Assembly: GCA_035566895.1 (NCBI GenBank)
Contig: DATMQA010000158.1
Span: 1-64,000, forward strand
From: DATMQA01 sp035566895
Lineage (GTDB): Bacteria; Verrucomicrobiota; Verrucomicrobiia; Limisphaerales; UBA8199
Reading direction: 5' to 3'
Length of the DNA: 64,000 nucleotides
In this document: piece by piece, positions 50,502-59,897 of the stretch
How the letters are laid out: the number at the start of each line of letters is the position of its first letter
Numbering within the stretch: position 1 is the stretch's first letter
Position numbers and translations under genes: made by a program
Notes under the pieces: generated by a model
What the model was told of the DNA's origin: nothing
Databases searched by the model: none
Seen by the model: the letters and a program-made list of their open reading frames with translations, nothing else

Positions 50502-52501
50502 GCTTCCGCTTCGAGCACTTTTTCCTGAGCAAACGGCGGCACGGTCTCCGCTTGGCGGGGAACAGGCTTTTGCTCATCCAGCCACGCTTGGAACATCAGC
50601 ACGTGCCACAGTCCGGGGGACCAATCGCGTTTTAGGGACAGGTGTTCGCGCCATTTTTGCCTTGTTTGCCGGGCGTCGAAAAATCCTTCCTGGCGCAAAC
50701 GCGTCTCCCCCAGGAGATGCTCGGCCCACTCCCGGATCGGGCCGCGGAGCCATTCGGCGATCGGCGCGGCGAAACCGCGTTTTGGGCGGTCCACCAGCGC
50801 GCGCGGCACATACTGATACAGGATTTGCCGGAGCAGCCATTTGCCTTGATTGCCTTTTTGTTTGAACGAAACGGGCAGGTGAAAAGCGAATTCTATAACG
50901 CGACTGTCCAGCAGCGGAATCCTGGTTTCCAGGCTGACCGACATGGCGGCACGATCCACCTTCACCAGAATGTCGTCGGGCAGATACGAAACGAAGTCCA
51001 GCGAACTCATCCGCTGCAATGGTTCGGGCAGTCTATCCCAGGTTGAAGTCGTTTCAAATTGCGTCTCCGGCGCGTTTGCGTCTCTCAACCACTGCTGAGA
51101 ATCCCGGTTCGGCGACATCAACATTTGGTAAAGCGCCCGGTCGGTCGGCGCAGGCAACAAGTCTGCCAGGTTCCGGACGCGATTCAAAATGTGCCTCACA
51201 CTCCCGCAAACGATCTCCCGGTTCAGTCCCACGGCGGCGCACGATTTCAAACCCCCGGCCAGCCGCCGGCGAACCGGCAGGGGAATGCGGCGGATTTCCC
51301 GCCACACTCGCTGGGCTTTGCCGTAGCCGTCGTAGCCGCCGAACAATTCATCCCCGGCGTCGCCGGACAAACTGACTTTGACGCTTGCGCTGGCCAAAAG
51401 GCAAAGAACGACGGTCGGAATTTGCGAAGGATCGGCAAAAGGTTCGTCATAGATGCGCGGCAAACGGGGAATGACTTGCTGCAAGTCCCGGTCCCGGACA
51501 TACAATTCGGTGTGGTCGGTGCCCAGATGCGCGGCGACGGCTTTGGCGAACGGGGCTTCGTTGAACTTCTCCTCCAGGAATCCAATGCTGAAGGTCTTGA
51601 CCGGTCGCCGGCTTTGCGCCTGCATCAGTGCGACGATGAGCGAGGAGTCTATTCCCCCCGATAAAAAGGCGCCCAGGGGAACGTCGGCGACCATCTCCTG
51701 GCGGACCGATTGAAACAACAGTTCCCGCAGCCGTTCACCCGCTTCTTCCTCGCTGCCGCCGAAGGGATTCGCCGCGGCGGATTCAGCCAGGATTTGCGCC
51801 GACCAGTATGCGGCCGGTTCGGGCGTGCGTCGGGTGCCGAGGTCGGACTCGGCCAACGTCACGCAGCAACCTGGCGGCAGCTTGTAAAGGCCATCATAAA
51901 TGCAATGTGGCGCCGGAATGTACCCGTAACGGACGAGCAACGCTAAAGCGCCCCGATTGATTCCCGCGCGCCACCGGGGATGCGCCCGCACGGCTTTCAA
52001 TTCCGAGCCAAAAACAAACACGCCGCCGGTCCAGCCATAAAACAAAGGTTTTTCGCCCGCCCGGTCGCGCGCCAGATGGAGTTTTCTTTCCTGCCGGTCC
52101 CACAACGCGAGCGCGAACATGCCGGTGAAACGTTCCAGTGCAGGGACCAGCCCCCATTCACAAAAAGCCGCCAGCACCACTTCGGTATCGGAACGGCCTC
52201 GGAAAACGTGGCCGCGCTGTTTCAAATCATTTCGCAGCGACTTGAAATTGTAAATCTCCCCGTTGAAGACCAGCACGTATCGCTGGTCCGCCGAGCGCAT
52301 TGGTTGGTGTCCCTCATGGGTGAGGTCCAGAATCGCCAAACGGCGATGGCCCAGCGCCAGTGCGGCCTCTTCCTCGGCCCACGCGCCCTGATCATCCGGC
52401 CCGCGATGGCGCAGGACCGACGCCATGGCCAACGCGGTTTCCTCCAGTTCATCCTGCCCCGCCTGGCGCGAGGAATCCCAAAATCCGACAATGCCACACA
52501 T
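50489..52501 (-). CDS. asnB: Asparagine-synthase-like amidotransferase
   Basis: 670 residues. The N-terminal Ntn glutaminase has Cys2 (MCGIVGFWDSS), RHRGPDDQGAW, LGHRRLAILD and VFNGEIYNFKSLR. The synthetase domain has the ATP pyrophosphatase loop GAFLSGGIDSSLIVALMQ, then SGDAGDELFGGYDGYGKAQ and LPDDILVKVDRAAMSVSLE. This family makes asparagine, but EPS- and exosortase-associated relatives amidate other carboxyls such as uronic acids. Its place in the EPS operon, with a uronate-type epimerase, favours sugar or peptide amidation; asparagine synthesis cannot be excluded. Confidence 0.9.
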   Translation of the reverse strand: MCGIVGFWDSSRQAGQDELEETALAMASVLRHRGPDDQGAWAEEEAALALGHRRLAILDLTHEGHQPMRSADQRYVLVFNGEIYNFKSLRNDLKQRGHVFRGRSDTEVVLAAFCEWGLVPALERFTGMFALALWDRQERKLHLARDRAGEKPLFYGWTGGVFVFGSELKAVRAHPRWRAGINRGALALLVRYGYIPAPHCIYDGLYKLPPGCCVTLAESDLGTRRTPEPAAYWSAQILAESAAANPFGGSEEEAGERLRELLFQSVRQEMVADVPLGAFLSGGIDSSLIVALMQAQSRRPVKTFSIGFLEEKFNEAPFAKAVAAHLGTDHTELYVRDRDLQQVIPRLPRIYDEPFADPSQIPTVVLCLLASASVKVSLSGDAGDELFGGYDGYGKAQRVWREIRRIPLPVRRRLAGGLKSCAAVGLNREIVCGSVRHILNRVRNLADLLPAPTDRALYQMLMSPNRDSQQWLRDANAPETQFETTSTWDRLPEPLQRMSSLDFVSYLPDDILVKVDRAAMSVSLETRIPLLDSRVIEFAFHLPVSFKQKGNQGKWLLRQILYQYVPRALVDRPKRGFAAPIAEWLRGPIREWAEHLLGETRLRQEGFFDARQTRQKWREHLSLKRDWSPGLWHVLMFQAWLDEQKPVPRQAETVPPFAQEKVLEAEACQA

Positions 52502-52503
52502 AT

Positions 52504-53331
52504 CTAATTGGAGCTGTTGCCGAGCTCCACCGGTCGAAAAGCAGGCTTAACCTGGCCGCACGATTTGCGGCCTGGAGCCAACAGCTCCCAGAGTTTCAGC
52601 TCGGCTCGAATCAGCAATTGGGAAAAACGGGGACGGGTGCAGACCCAGGCTAACCACCACGACCGCCGGCCGGCCCATGCCAGCAGGACGTCATCCAGCG
52701 ACCAGATCCCAGCGCGGAACCGGCGCAAGTCCGCCCGGAACTTGCCAAGGTCGGCAGCGGTCCAATGATTGTGATGGTAGCAGACCGTCCACACGCCGGG
52801 CGGGGCCGGACGGAAGCCGAAAAGTTGCTGCGGCAGCCATAAAACCTCCCGCGGCCTGAGAAATGGGAAACGGACATAACCGTCGGACACAATGTGAATC
52901 CCAAACTTGGGAAGCAGCGAAACAGTTGTGGCGTCAAAGGAATTGCTGGGGGCGATCCAGACGCGCGGCTGGATCCCGTGACGCTGAAAAATCTCAACGC
53001 CGCGCCGGAGCTTCTCTTCCTGCTGCGCCGCCGGAACACCGGCAAATTCGGTTTTCTTCCTGGGCGTGATGATGCCTGGCCGCTCGGCGATGTACCGGTG
53101 TTGAAATCCATGCAAGGCGATGGGCCACCCGCGCGCTTGCCATTGTCGCACGCGCTCCCAAAAATCTGCCGCGGGGGCGTCCACCCGGAGAGCCGGGTCC
53201 TGGTTGTCGGGCACGACGGCCAGGAGGGGTTTGAGTTGGTGCTCGACCAGGGCCGCTTCGATCTCCGACCACACCCTCCAGTTCATGGTCGGACAGATAT
53301 CATCGAAACGCAGCAGATATTTGGCAGTCAT
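52504..53331 (-). CDS. DUF2334-type polysaccharide deacetylase
   Basis: 275 residues. LLRFDDICPTMNW carries the Asp pair of the deacetylase fold at the N terminus. PLLAVVPDNQDPAL, IALHGFQHRYI (His pair) and RVWIAPSNSFDATTVSLL follow, matching DUF2334 proteins that are distant CE4 relatives. No signal peptide is seen, so it may act on cytoplasmic precursors. It ends three bases before the AsnB start codon, and its 5' end overlaps the upstream FemAB-like gene by 32 bases. It is the second deacetylase in the locus. Confidence 0.82.
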   Translation of the reverse strand: MTAKYLLRFDDICPTMNWRVWSEIEAALVEHQLKPLLAVVPDNQDPALRVDAPAADFWERVRQWQARGWPIALHGFQHRYIAERPGIITPRKKTEFAGVPAAQQEEKLRRGVEIFQRHGIQPRVWIAPSNSFDATTVSLLPKFGIHIVSDGYVRFPFLRPREVLWLPQQLFGFRPAPPGVWTVCYHHNHWTAADLGKFRADLRRFRAGIWSLDDVLLAWAGRRSWWLAWVCTRPRFSQLLIRAELKLWELLAPGRKSCGQVKPAFRPVELGNSSN

Positions 53332-54151
53332 GAGCGGTTGGATGGTGAGGGTTCTCGGGCTTCGCGGGCTCGCTCGCCCGGAGGTTTCCGGTCCGGTTCA
53401 GGATTCGCGCTTGCGTGAGAATCCTCGCGGTCGTGAGCACGATCCAACCTTTGACCGTCCGAATTTGTTCGCATTCATATTCTCGCACGACCTGTCCGCC
53501 AAAACCCTCTTTAAAGGCATTCATCCCGAGCAATCGTATGTCCGTGGTTCCGGAATACCATCCCCCAAAATCGAAGTAGCGGAGTCCCCGCTCCTTCAAC
53601 GTCAGCATCGCCTTCCAATGCCCCAGACAGTTGGCGCGATGGGTCCGGTTCCGGGCGGCCGCGTTGGGAACCGCGCTGTGCGGAGAGACGACAATGAGGT
53701 CTTGTGCGCGCCTTTTTCCGACGAAGCTTAAATGCTGAGTCAGCACGTTACCCGCCGCATCCTGGGTGGCGGAGACTTCCAAGGCGGCTGCTTCGATGAG
53801 CCTCTCCAGCCAGCCGCGATCCAGCGGCGCGGATTTCTGGGCCACCGCCGCCTCGTTCCACCTTCGCTCAACTCCATCCAGGATTCTCGGGTCATTCGCC
53901 TGGCAGCGTTCCCAACGGATCTGGTCCCTTTGTTCGGCTTCTTGGATTTTTCGGACGGTTTTGTCGTCCATCTCGGACAGCAGTTGGGCCGGACTTTTTG
54001 TCAGGTCGATCAATACGGTGTATTTCGGCCGGGCGCGGGCGATCGGACCGGACCTCTGCCGGTAATAAATCCAGTCCACGGGCGCGTCCTCCGCTGCTTC
54101 GTCAAACCAGACCTCCCCGCGGGTCAAAAAGCGTGATCGGTAAATAAACAT
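53300..54151 (-). CDS. FemAB/GNAT-fold transferase (copy 2)
   Basis: 283 residues from ATG 54151 (MFIYRSRFLTRGEVWFDEA); the frame continues to 54307 but overlaps the upstream paralog. The GNAT-like FemAB fold is seen in LIDLTKSPAQLLSEMDDKTVRKIQEAEQRD (first part), RLIEAAALEVSATQDAAGNVL and RYFDFGGWYSGTTDIRLLG, then FKEGFGGQVVREYECEQI. FemAB enzymes use aminoacyl-tRNA to add amino acids to amino groups. EPS-associated relatives may transfer amino acyl or acyl groups to sugars. It is a tandem duplicate of the gene at 54181. Confidence 0.82.
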   Translation of the reverse strand: MFIYRSRFLTRGEVWFDEAAEDAPVDWIYYRQRSGPIARARPKYTVLIDLTKSPAQLLSEMDDKTVRKIQEAEQRDQIRWERCQANDPRILDGVERRWNEAAVAQKSAPLDRGWLERLIEAAALEVSATQDAAGNVLTQHLSFVGKRRAQDLIVVSPHSAVPNAAARNRTHRANCLGHWKAMLTLKERGLRYFDFGGWYSGTTDIRLLGMNAFKEGFGGQVVREYECEQIRTVKGWIVLTTARILTQARILNRTGNLRASEPAKPENPHHPTAHDCQISAAFR

Positions 54152-54180
54152 GGCCGTCTCTTTGTTCTGCGGGCAGCCTC

Positions 54181-55020
54181 CTAATCCGTCGGGGCCGGAA
54201 TCTGGCCGTGAACCAACTCCGGCTGAACGCTGACGGCCGGTTCCGTTGCCCGGCCCGGAAACAGTTTCGTCCGTTTGAGCAGGCTGGCGGTTTGGAGCAC
54301 GATCCAACCTTTAAGCGTCAGGACCTGCTCGCACTGGTACTTGCGCACGACCTGTCCGCCAAAACCCCGTTTGAAGTCGTTAATCTTGAGCATTGAGGGA
54401 TCATCGCCGTGATACCAGCCTCCGAAGTCGAAGCATTTCAGCCCTTGTTCCTGGAAGCGCAGAATGTCGCTCCAAGTCAAATAACGGCTGGCCCGACCAA
54501 TGAAGTTCCGCTCCGCGCTGTCCGAAAGCTTCCGGTAGAGCGACGGCAGTTCCATGGACGTGGCCCGTTGGTGGTCGCGATAATTCGCATGATAGACCAG
54601 GGCGTTTCCTTGCGGGCCCTTCGCGACGGACATGTCCAGAACCCCCGCCGCGGCCATACTCTCGATTCGCGCGCGGTTCAGCGGGGCCAGACCTTTCATT
54701 TCGGCGAAAATATTATACATCCGCTCGAACTGGTTGATCACGGCCGGATCCCGCGAACTGCAACATTCACAAGTGACCTTGTCCCGCTCGCGGGCGCGCC
54801 GGATTTTGTAGGCGGTGTCCTTGTTCAAGTTGGCCAGCAATTGCTCGCGGCTTTGCGTTAAGTCAATGACGTAAGTGTGGATCAACCTGGTCGTCGCGCC
54901 GGGAACCGGCTTGGAACGCTGATAATAGAGAATCCAATCCACCGATCGAGCGTTGTCCGGCTCGTTGTCATACCAGACCTCGGCCCGCGCGAGGAAACGT
55001 GACCGATAGATGATCATCAT
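54181..55020 (-). CDS. FemAB/GNAT-fold transferase (copy 1)
   Basis: 279 residues. The start at ATG 55020 gives MMIIYRSRFLARAEVWYDNE, aligned with the start of the tandem paralog at 54151; ATG 55017 is equally possible. Core motifs are YVIDLTQSREQLLANLNKDT, AYKIRRARERDKVTCECC, FIGRASRYLTWSDILRFQEQG, KCFDFGGWYHGDDPSMLKIN and DFKRGFGGQVVRKYQCEQV. FemAB family members attach amino acids or peptides to amino groups. In EPS loci the acceptor is likely an amino sugar such as that made by the CapD/DegT pair; this is inference. Confidence 0.82.
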   Translation of the reverse strand: MMIIYRSRFLARAEVWYDNEPDNARSVDWILYYQRSKPVPGATTRLIHTYVIDLTQSREQLLANLNKDTAYKIRRARERDKVTCECCSSRDPAVINQFERMYNIFAEMKGLAPLNRARIESMAAAGVLDMSVAKGPQGNALVYHANYRDHQRATSMELPSLYRKLSDSAERNFIGRASRYLTWSDILRFQEQGLKCFDFGGWYHGDDPSMLKINDFKRGFGGQVVRKYQCEQVLTLKGWIVLQTASLLKRTKLFPGRATEPAVSVQPELVHGQIPAPTD

Positions 55021-55144
55021 GGGACTTCTTAGGGTCAAAACCACCAGGCTCCAGGCGAATCTGCAATAAAGACCTCATGCCACCCGAGAATTGAGAACAA
55101 GCCCATCACTCGAAAATAATGGCCCTCTTTGCGGCACCGCCGAT

Positions 55145-56701
55145 TCAATCCCTCCACCGCACGACGATATCCTTCAATGCCGCTCGTTCTTCGGAAGGGA
55201 GAAGCAACCCGGTCGTCGCCACAAACAGCAAGGAAACCATCATGGCGGCCATTCCCAAATCCACCCAGCCAGAAATCGTCCAACCCCACACGACCAGCCG
55301 GCACAGTCCGATCGTGGCCAGGGTTGCGCCGATGATCGGAACTGCTCTCCGGTAATAGGTCTTGTAAGGTTGGTGCAGAATCGCCGCTGCGTAAAGCGGC
55401 GTGAACACGAAACGCCGCAGGGTCAGCGAGATGCCGCCGGCCGCCGCCAGGCCGTAGAGCCCCCAGCCGAGCACCTGGGTCAGCAGCAGGGCCAACGCCA
55501 AATTGAGCACCCCGACCGCCAGCGTTGCCAACCCAGGCACCTTGACCCGATCAGCCGCCAACGGTACGGCGTAGAGCGGATACGTAGCAAGATTCAAGCT
55601 CAGGTGAATCGCCATCAGGCATAACAACGGCGCCAAACTTCCGAACGCCGGGCCCAGCCACAGTTGCAACAGCGGTTTCGAAAATCCGCAAATCAACCCG
55701 ATCACCAGCGCCATGACCAGGCCGAGAAACTTGATCGCGCGGTTCAAATAGATTGCCAGTTCTTCAAGGTTGCCCCGCGCGTATTTTTGATACATGGTTG
55801 GCGCGAAGATTTCGCCCACCGCCATACCCAAGGTGGATAACATGGCCGACAGTTGCAGCACGGCGGCATAGCGGCCGCTTTCCGCCGGGCCGAAGAACCG
55901 ATTCGCCAGCAACAGGTCAATGTTCAAATACAACATGACCCCGATCTGGCTGACGATGACCCAGCCGCCCGTGCTGGCCAGGCTCTTCAGCATCGTCCAG
56001 TCGAAATTGCGCAGGCGGATGTGCAGGCATGGCGTCAGCGCCTTCCAAAACCAGATCGCTCCGAGGGTGGAAACAATCGTGCCGGCGAGGATGGCGGCGC
56101 CAACGTATTCAATCCGCGGCGCCAGGACCAGGAAGAGGAAAGCCACCAGTCCGACTCGCGTGAGCGTTTCGCCCACGGTGACGACATTCTGCAGGTCCAG
56201 CCGGTTGAGGCAGAAGCAGGAGGCGGCGAAGGGCGTCTTGACCTGGTTCAGTAGAAACGCCGAGACCGTCCCCGCGAACAGCCAGCGCGTCGCCGTCTCA
56301 TATCCCGCAGGAATTCGCACGATTTGCTGGACATGGGCAATGGCGACGACGGCCGGAATCGCCAGCAGCACGGCGATGGCGAGATTACCCCAAAAGGCCA
56401 CGTTGAAAATCACATTCGCCTGGTCGTAGTGCCGCCGCTCGAGCGAAATGGCCAGGGTTCTTGACATCGCTGCGTCGAGGCCAAAAGTGATGAACGCCAT
56501 GTAAGAGGTGATCATGGAAGCGAGCGGAATCATCCCGTAGGCCGCGGGACCGAGCTGCCGGACCAGGAACGGCACATACCACACACCGACCACCATGGTT
56601 AGACCCAGTTTGCCAACGTTGCTGACCAGGTTGATGGCAAACCGACCCGACCTGGCCGGCGCCACTGCGGCGACTGCGTTTGCTGTTGCTCCCGTCCCCA
56701 T
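55145..56701 (-). CDS. wzx: Oligosaccharide flippase (Wzx, MOP superfamily)
   Basis: 518 residues from ATG 56701; the longer frame to 56794 overlaps the tyrosine kinase gene. It has about twelve to fourteen membrane helices. Family features are NLVSNVGKLGLTMVVGVWYVP, a conserved PAAYGMIPLASMITSYM segment, EIFAPTMYQKYARGNLEEL and LWLGPAFGSLAPLLCLMAI. It moves lipid-linked repeat units across the inner membrane. It follows the Wzc gene by nine bases, as in a Wzx/Wzy-dependent EPS locus. Confidence 0.88.
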   Translation of the reverse strand: MGTGATANAVAAVAPARSGRFAINLVSNVGKLGLTMVVGVWYVPFLVRQLGPAAYGMIPLASMITSYMAFITFGLDAAMSRTLAISLERRHYDQANVIFNVAFWGNLAIAVLLAIPAVVAIAHVQQIVRIPAGYETATRWLFAGTVSAFLLNQVKTPFAASCFCLNRLDLQNVVTVGETLTRVGLVAFLFLVLAPRIEYVGAAILAGTIVSTLGAIWFWKALTPCLHIRLRNFDWTMLKSLASTGGWVIVSQIGVMLYLNIDLLLANRFFGPAESGRYAAVLQLSAMLSTLGMAVGEIFAPTMYQKYARGNLEELAIYLNRAIKFLGLVMALVIGLICGFSKPLLQLWLGPAFGSLAPLLCLMAIHLSLNLATYPLYAVPLAADRVKVPGLATLAVGVLNLALALLLTQVLGWGLYGLAAAGGISLTLRRFVFTPLYAAAILHQPYKTYYRRAVPIIGATLATIGLCRLVVWGWTISGWVDLGMAAMMVSLLFVATTGLLLPSEERAALKDIVVRWRD

Positions 56702-56709
56702 ATTAGACC

Positions 56710-59025
56710 TCAGTTCCCTCCGCTCCCCACCTTGATCCCGTCGGCCGGACTCGTCAGCAGACGAGCCGCCTGCGCCGCCGGCCCCGGCTCCCAATGATAA
56801 GCGCGCGTGTACGGCTCATAATATTGACGCTCGCACGGCGACGAAACCGCGCGGTTGAAAATCAGGCCAATCACATGCGCCCGCCGCTGCCGCAGCACAC
56901 CTAGCACGCCCCGCGCCACCCGGGCGGAGGTGGACAACGCCCGCACGACGAACAGCACGCCGTCCGCCTTGGGCGCCAGCGCCGCCGCGTCATCGGTGGC
57001 CGCCACCGGCGGCGTGTCCACGAGGATGTAGTCGAATTGCGATTTCACCGATGACAGGAGTTCCGCCCAGTTTGGGCTGAGCACCAGGTCGCCGGGATCC
57101 CGTTTGGTTTCTCCTGCCGGCAGCAGCGCCAGGTTTTCCACGCCGGCGGGGAAAATCACCTCCACGGAAGGAAGCTCTTCGTTGAGCAATTCCGCCAGGC
57201 CCGGTCCATTCGACAGTCCGAAATACTTGTGCAAACCCGGACGGCGCATGTCGCCGTCAATCAGCAGCACACGCGAGTTGGCTTTGGCCAGCGTGACCGC
57301 CAGATACAGCGCCACTGTGGATTTGCCTTCCTCGGGCACCGAACTGGTGATCACAATCGTTTTCGGACGCGGTCCGTCGTGGTTCATGAATAGCAGCGAG
57401 GCGCGGATGTTGCGAAAGGCCTCCAGGAACTCGAAACGCTGCTGTTCCAGTCCCTCAATGCCCAGCGGCCCATTCGACCCGCTGAACGAGATGTAAGGGA
57501 TTTGGCCCACCACCGGCTCGGCCAAATGGTCGGCCAGCTCGGTGTGGGACGCAAAGTCGTCCCGAAACAGGGCGAGGCCGTAGAGCAGCGCAAACCACAG
57601 TGCCAGCGCAAGGACGGTGCCGATCGCCAGATGAATCAACATGCGATGGGTCGGCTTCGCCGCGGAGGCCGGATCCAGAATGCCTACGTTCTCCTGCTCG
57701 ACGCGGTTGGCCACGCCCATGTTCTGCACCAGACCGAACGTTTTGTCGTACGCCGCTTGCAGGCGTTGCGCGTTCTGTTGGAGTTGTTCAAACTCCCCGA
57801 CTTTGCGGCTGGTCTCGACGGCTTTGACGTTCCATTCCTTGGAGGCCGCTTCGAGATTTCGGATTTGCGCCGCTACAGCTTGCCGCCGCAGCGTCAATTG
57901 TTTCGCTGCTTCGTCGCGCGCGACCTCAACGATTTGTTCCTGGGTCGCAATGTCCTGGCTCAGTTTGATGATTTTGGGATGGGCCGGGCGCAGGAAGTGG
58001 GACAGTTGGTCGCGCTGGGCCATCAGCAGATGCATTTGCTGGTCCGCCTGGAACAGAGCCGCCTGGGATTGTGCCAGGCTGGCCAGCAGTTGCCGCGCGG
58101 TCGTCTCCTCGCCGGAAGCCTGGCCGGCGCCGCCTTGAACGGCGACCGTTTCCGGCCACTGTTCCGGCTTGAGGGACTCCAGCAGTTTCTCCTCCGTGCG
58201 CAGGATGGCAAGCTGGCGGTTCAGCGACGCTAGGTAGTTTTCAGCGCCACTGCCTTGGTGCTGCAGAAAGACAACATTGTTGGATGCCTGGAAAGCCTGC
58301 AGCTTTTCCTGGGCCGCCGCCAATTCGCTCTTCAACCGCGCCGCCTCGGCGTTCAGCGACGCCAGGGCCTGCCCGGAGGTCTGATCGTGGGACTCCCTTT
58401 TGAAGCTCAAGTATTCCTCGATCAGGCTATCCAGGAATGCCCGGGTGGACACCGGGTCCGGCCCAATGCTCCGCAGCTCGAGCGTGCTGCTCTTGGCCCC
58501 CTCCAGGACTTTGACTCGAAACGGAATCTGCGCGGGCGCTTCGCTGCCGGGCGGGGAGGCGGCACCAGCCAGTTTTTGCCGCAGCGCCCAGGCATCGCTG
58601 GCGGTCCATCGAGGCGTCCCGCCACCCACACCGGTCGGGACCTGGCCGGTTTCGGGACCCGCCAGCAATCTGGCCAATGCTCGGCGCTGAATCGCCGGGC
58701 TTTGCAGCAGCGCGACCTGAGTGCCCAGAAAGTTGACCAGTTCTTCCGTGTAAGACCAGGTTTCGGAAAGATTGATTCTGCCCGTCACCCACAGGCGCGC
58801 CCGCGACTCATACGTCGGCCCGGAAAAAGCGGTGAGCCAGGAGACCGCGCCCAGCACCGCCGGAAAAATCAGCACGGGCAGCCGCCAGTATCGGCGGAGC
58901 AGCAACCACCACCGGTGGACCCGGCCATGGAGCCGGTCGGCTGAAGTAAACCGGTTGGCAGGCGCATACAAATCCAGCGCGCTCGTATTAAGATCTGTTT
59001 CGTCCTTTTTCATGAGATTCGCCAT
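56710..59025 (-). CDS. wzc: Wzc-type polysaccharide tyrosine autokinase and chain-length regulator
   Basis: 771 residues from ATG 59025 (MANLMKKDETDLN); the frame starts at 59064. The N-terminal Wzz domain has a membrane helix (LPVLIFPAVLGAVSWL), a long coiled-coil region (about residues 200-430) and a second helix (LAIGTVLALALWFALLYGL). The C-terminal BY-kinase has the Walker A variant SSVPEEGKSTVALYLA, Walker A' VLLIDGDMRRPGLHKYFG and Walker B YILVDTPPVAATDD. A C-terminal tyrosine cluster (RQYYEPYTRAYHW) is the autophosphorylation tail. It controls EPS polymer length and export with Wza. Confidence 0.92.
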   Translation of the reverse strand: MANLMKKDETDLNTSALDLYAPANRFTSADRLHGRVHRWWLLLRRYWRLPVLIFPAVLGAVSWLTAFSGPTYESRARLWVTGRINLSETWSYTEELVNFLGTQVALLQSPAIQRRALARLLAGPETGQVPTGVGGGTPRWTASDAWALRQKLAGAASPPGSEAPAQIPFRVKVLEGAKSSTLELRSIGPDPVSTRAFLDSLIEEYLSFKRESHDQTSGQALASLNAEAARLKSELAAAQEKLQAFQASNNVVFLQHQGSGAENYLASLNRQLAILRTEEKLLESLKPEQWPETVAVQGGAGQASGEETTARQLLASLAQSQAALFQADQQMHLLMAQRDQLSHFLRPAHPKIIKLSQDIATQEQIVEVARDEAAKQLTLRRQAVAAQIRNLEAASKEWNVKAVETSRKVGEFEQLQQNAQRLQAAYDKTFGLVQNMGVANRVEQENVGILDPASAAKPTHRMLIHLAIGTVLALALWFALLYGLALFRDDFASHTELADHLAEPVVGQIPYISFSGSNGPLGIEGLEQQRFEFLEAFRNIRASLLFMNHDGPRPKTIVITSSVPEEGKSTVALYLAVTLAKANSRVLLIDGDMRRPGLHKYFGLSNGPGLAELLNEELPSVEVIFPAGVENLALLPAGETKRDPGDLVLSPNWAELLSSVKSQFDYILVDTPPVAATDDAAALAPKADGVLFVVRALSTSARVARGVLGVLRQRRAHVIGLIFNRAVSSPCERQYYEPYTRAYHWEPGPAAQAARLLTSPADGIKVGSGGN

Positions 59026-59148
59026 CGCAGTCCCTTGCAAAACGGTCGCGGGAACTTCTCGCAACGGCCTGTCACAGCCCTATTCTGCACGCTTTTAAGG
59101 CGGCGGTGCTGCTGACCCGGGCCTTCCCGAGGTTTACCGGGATCTCGA

Positions 59149-59817
59149 TTAATAATTCACCAAGCGGGCGGGAACCACGACCAGGTCGCCGGGCTGCACC
59201 GCGAGGTCCTGGGCCAGGTGGCCATTCCAGACATCGAGCACGTTGATCACGTAGGTTTTCTCGCCATCCGCGGTCTTGCGGATCAGCCGTACATGTTTCT
59301 TGTCGGAAAAGTCGCTGAACCCCCCCGCGCTCATAATTACCTTGCTGACCGTCAAATTCTCCGCTGCCGGGATTTCAAAACCGCCGGGCTGGCGCACCTG
59401 GCCGGTCACATAAACCTTGCCAGTCACCCAGGCCTTGTTAACCACCTCCAGCGCCACAATGACTGTGGCGTGATAATAAAGCCTTTTTTCCAACACGCCT
59501 TTTATCTCCTGGGCCAGTTGGCGGCAGGTCTTGCCGGCCGCATGCACCAGTCCATAATACGGTGTCACCAAATCTCCGGAGTCGGTTACAGTTAAGGTCC
59601 GAGGCAGGTCCTGGTCTTCGATCACCTGGTACATCACGCGATCCCCTGGACCGAGTTTTTGGTGGTTATCCAGAGCATCCGGGGTCACTTGCGTCGCCAC
59701 CAACGCCGCGAGATTCGTGTCCGTCAGGTCAGCGAAATTCGTGCCGCCGGCGCGCACACAGGACCCATAGTGCAAGGCGGCAAAGGCCGCCGCGAGAAGG
59801 ATTAAGCGTTTGCTCAT
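59149..59817 (-). CDS. wza: Polysaccharide export protein, Wza/PES type
   Basis: 222 residues from ATG 59817 with a signal peptide (MSKRLILLAAAFAALHYGSC); the frame to 60003 includes the intergenic hairpin and is not coding. The PES domain (LGPGDRVMYQVIEDQDLPR) and a SLBB-type domain (YVTGQVRQPGGFEIPAAENL, IMSAGGFSDFSDKKHVRL, VQPGDLVVVPARLV) form the outer-membrane export channel of EPS. It is shorter than E. coli Wza, like many one-SLBB members. The signal is not a good lipobox. Confidence 0.9.
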   Translation of the reverse strand: MSKRLILLAAAFAALHYGSCVRAGGTNFADLTDTNLAALVATQVTPDALDNHQKLGPGDRVMYQVIEDQDLPRTLTVTDSGDLVTPYYGLVHAAGKTCRQLAQEIKGVLEKRLYYHATVIVALEVVNKAWVTGKVYVTGQVRQPGGFEIPAAENLTVSKVIMSAGGFSDFSDKKHVRLIRKTADGEKTYVINVLDVWNGHLAQDLAVQPGDLVVVPARLVNY

Positions 59818-59827
59818 AAAACCGTCT

Positions 59828-59861
59828 CCGGGAGCGCCGGCCTGTGTGCCGGCGCTCCCGG
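59828..59861. repeat. Perfect long hairpin between Wza and the barrel gene
   Basis: CGGGAGCGCCGGC (59829-59841) pairs perfectly with GCCGGCGCTCCCG (59848-59860) across the loop CTGTGT, and C59828 pairs with G59861. It sits in the 80-base gap just upstream of the wza start. It may attenuate or process the operon transcript, or be a dispersed palindromic repeat. Confidence 0.65.
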
Positions 59862-59897
59862 GTTCACCGGAGTGGAAATCCAGCCGTGATTGCGGGT

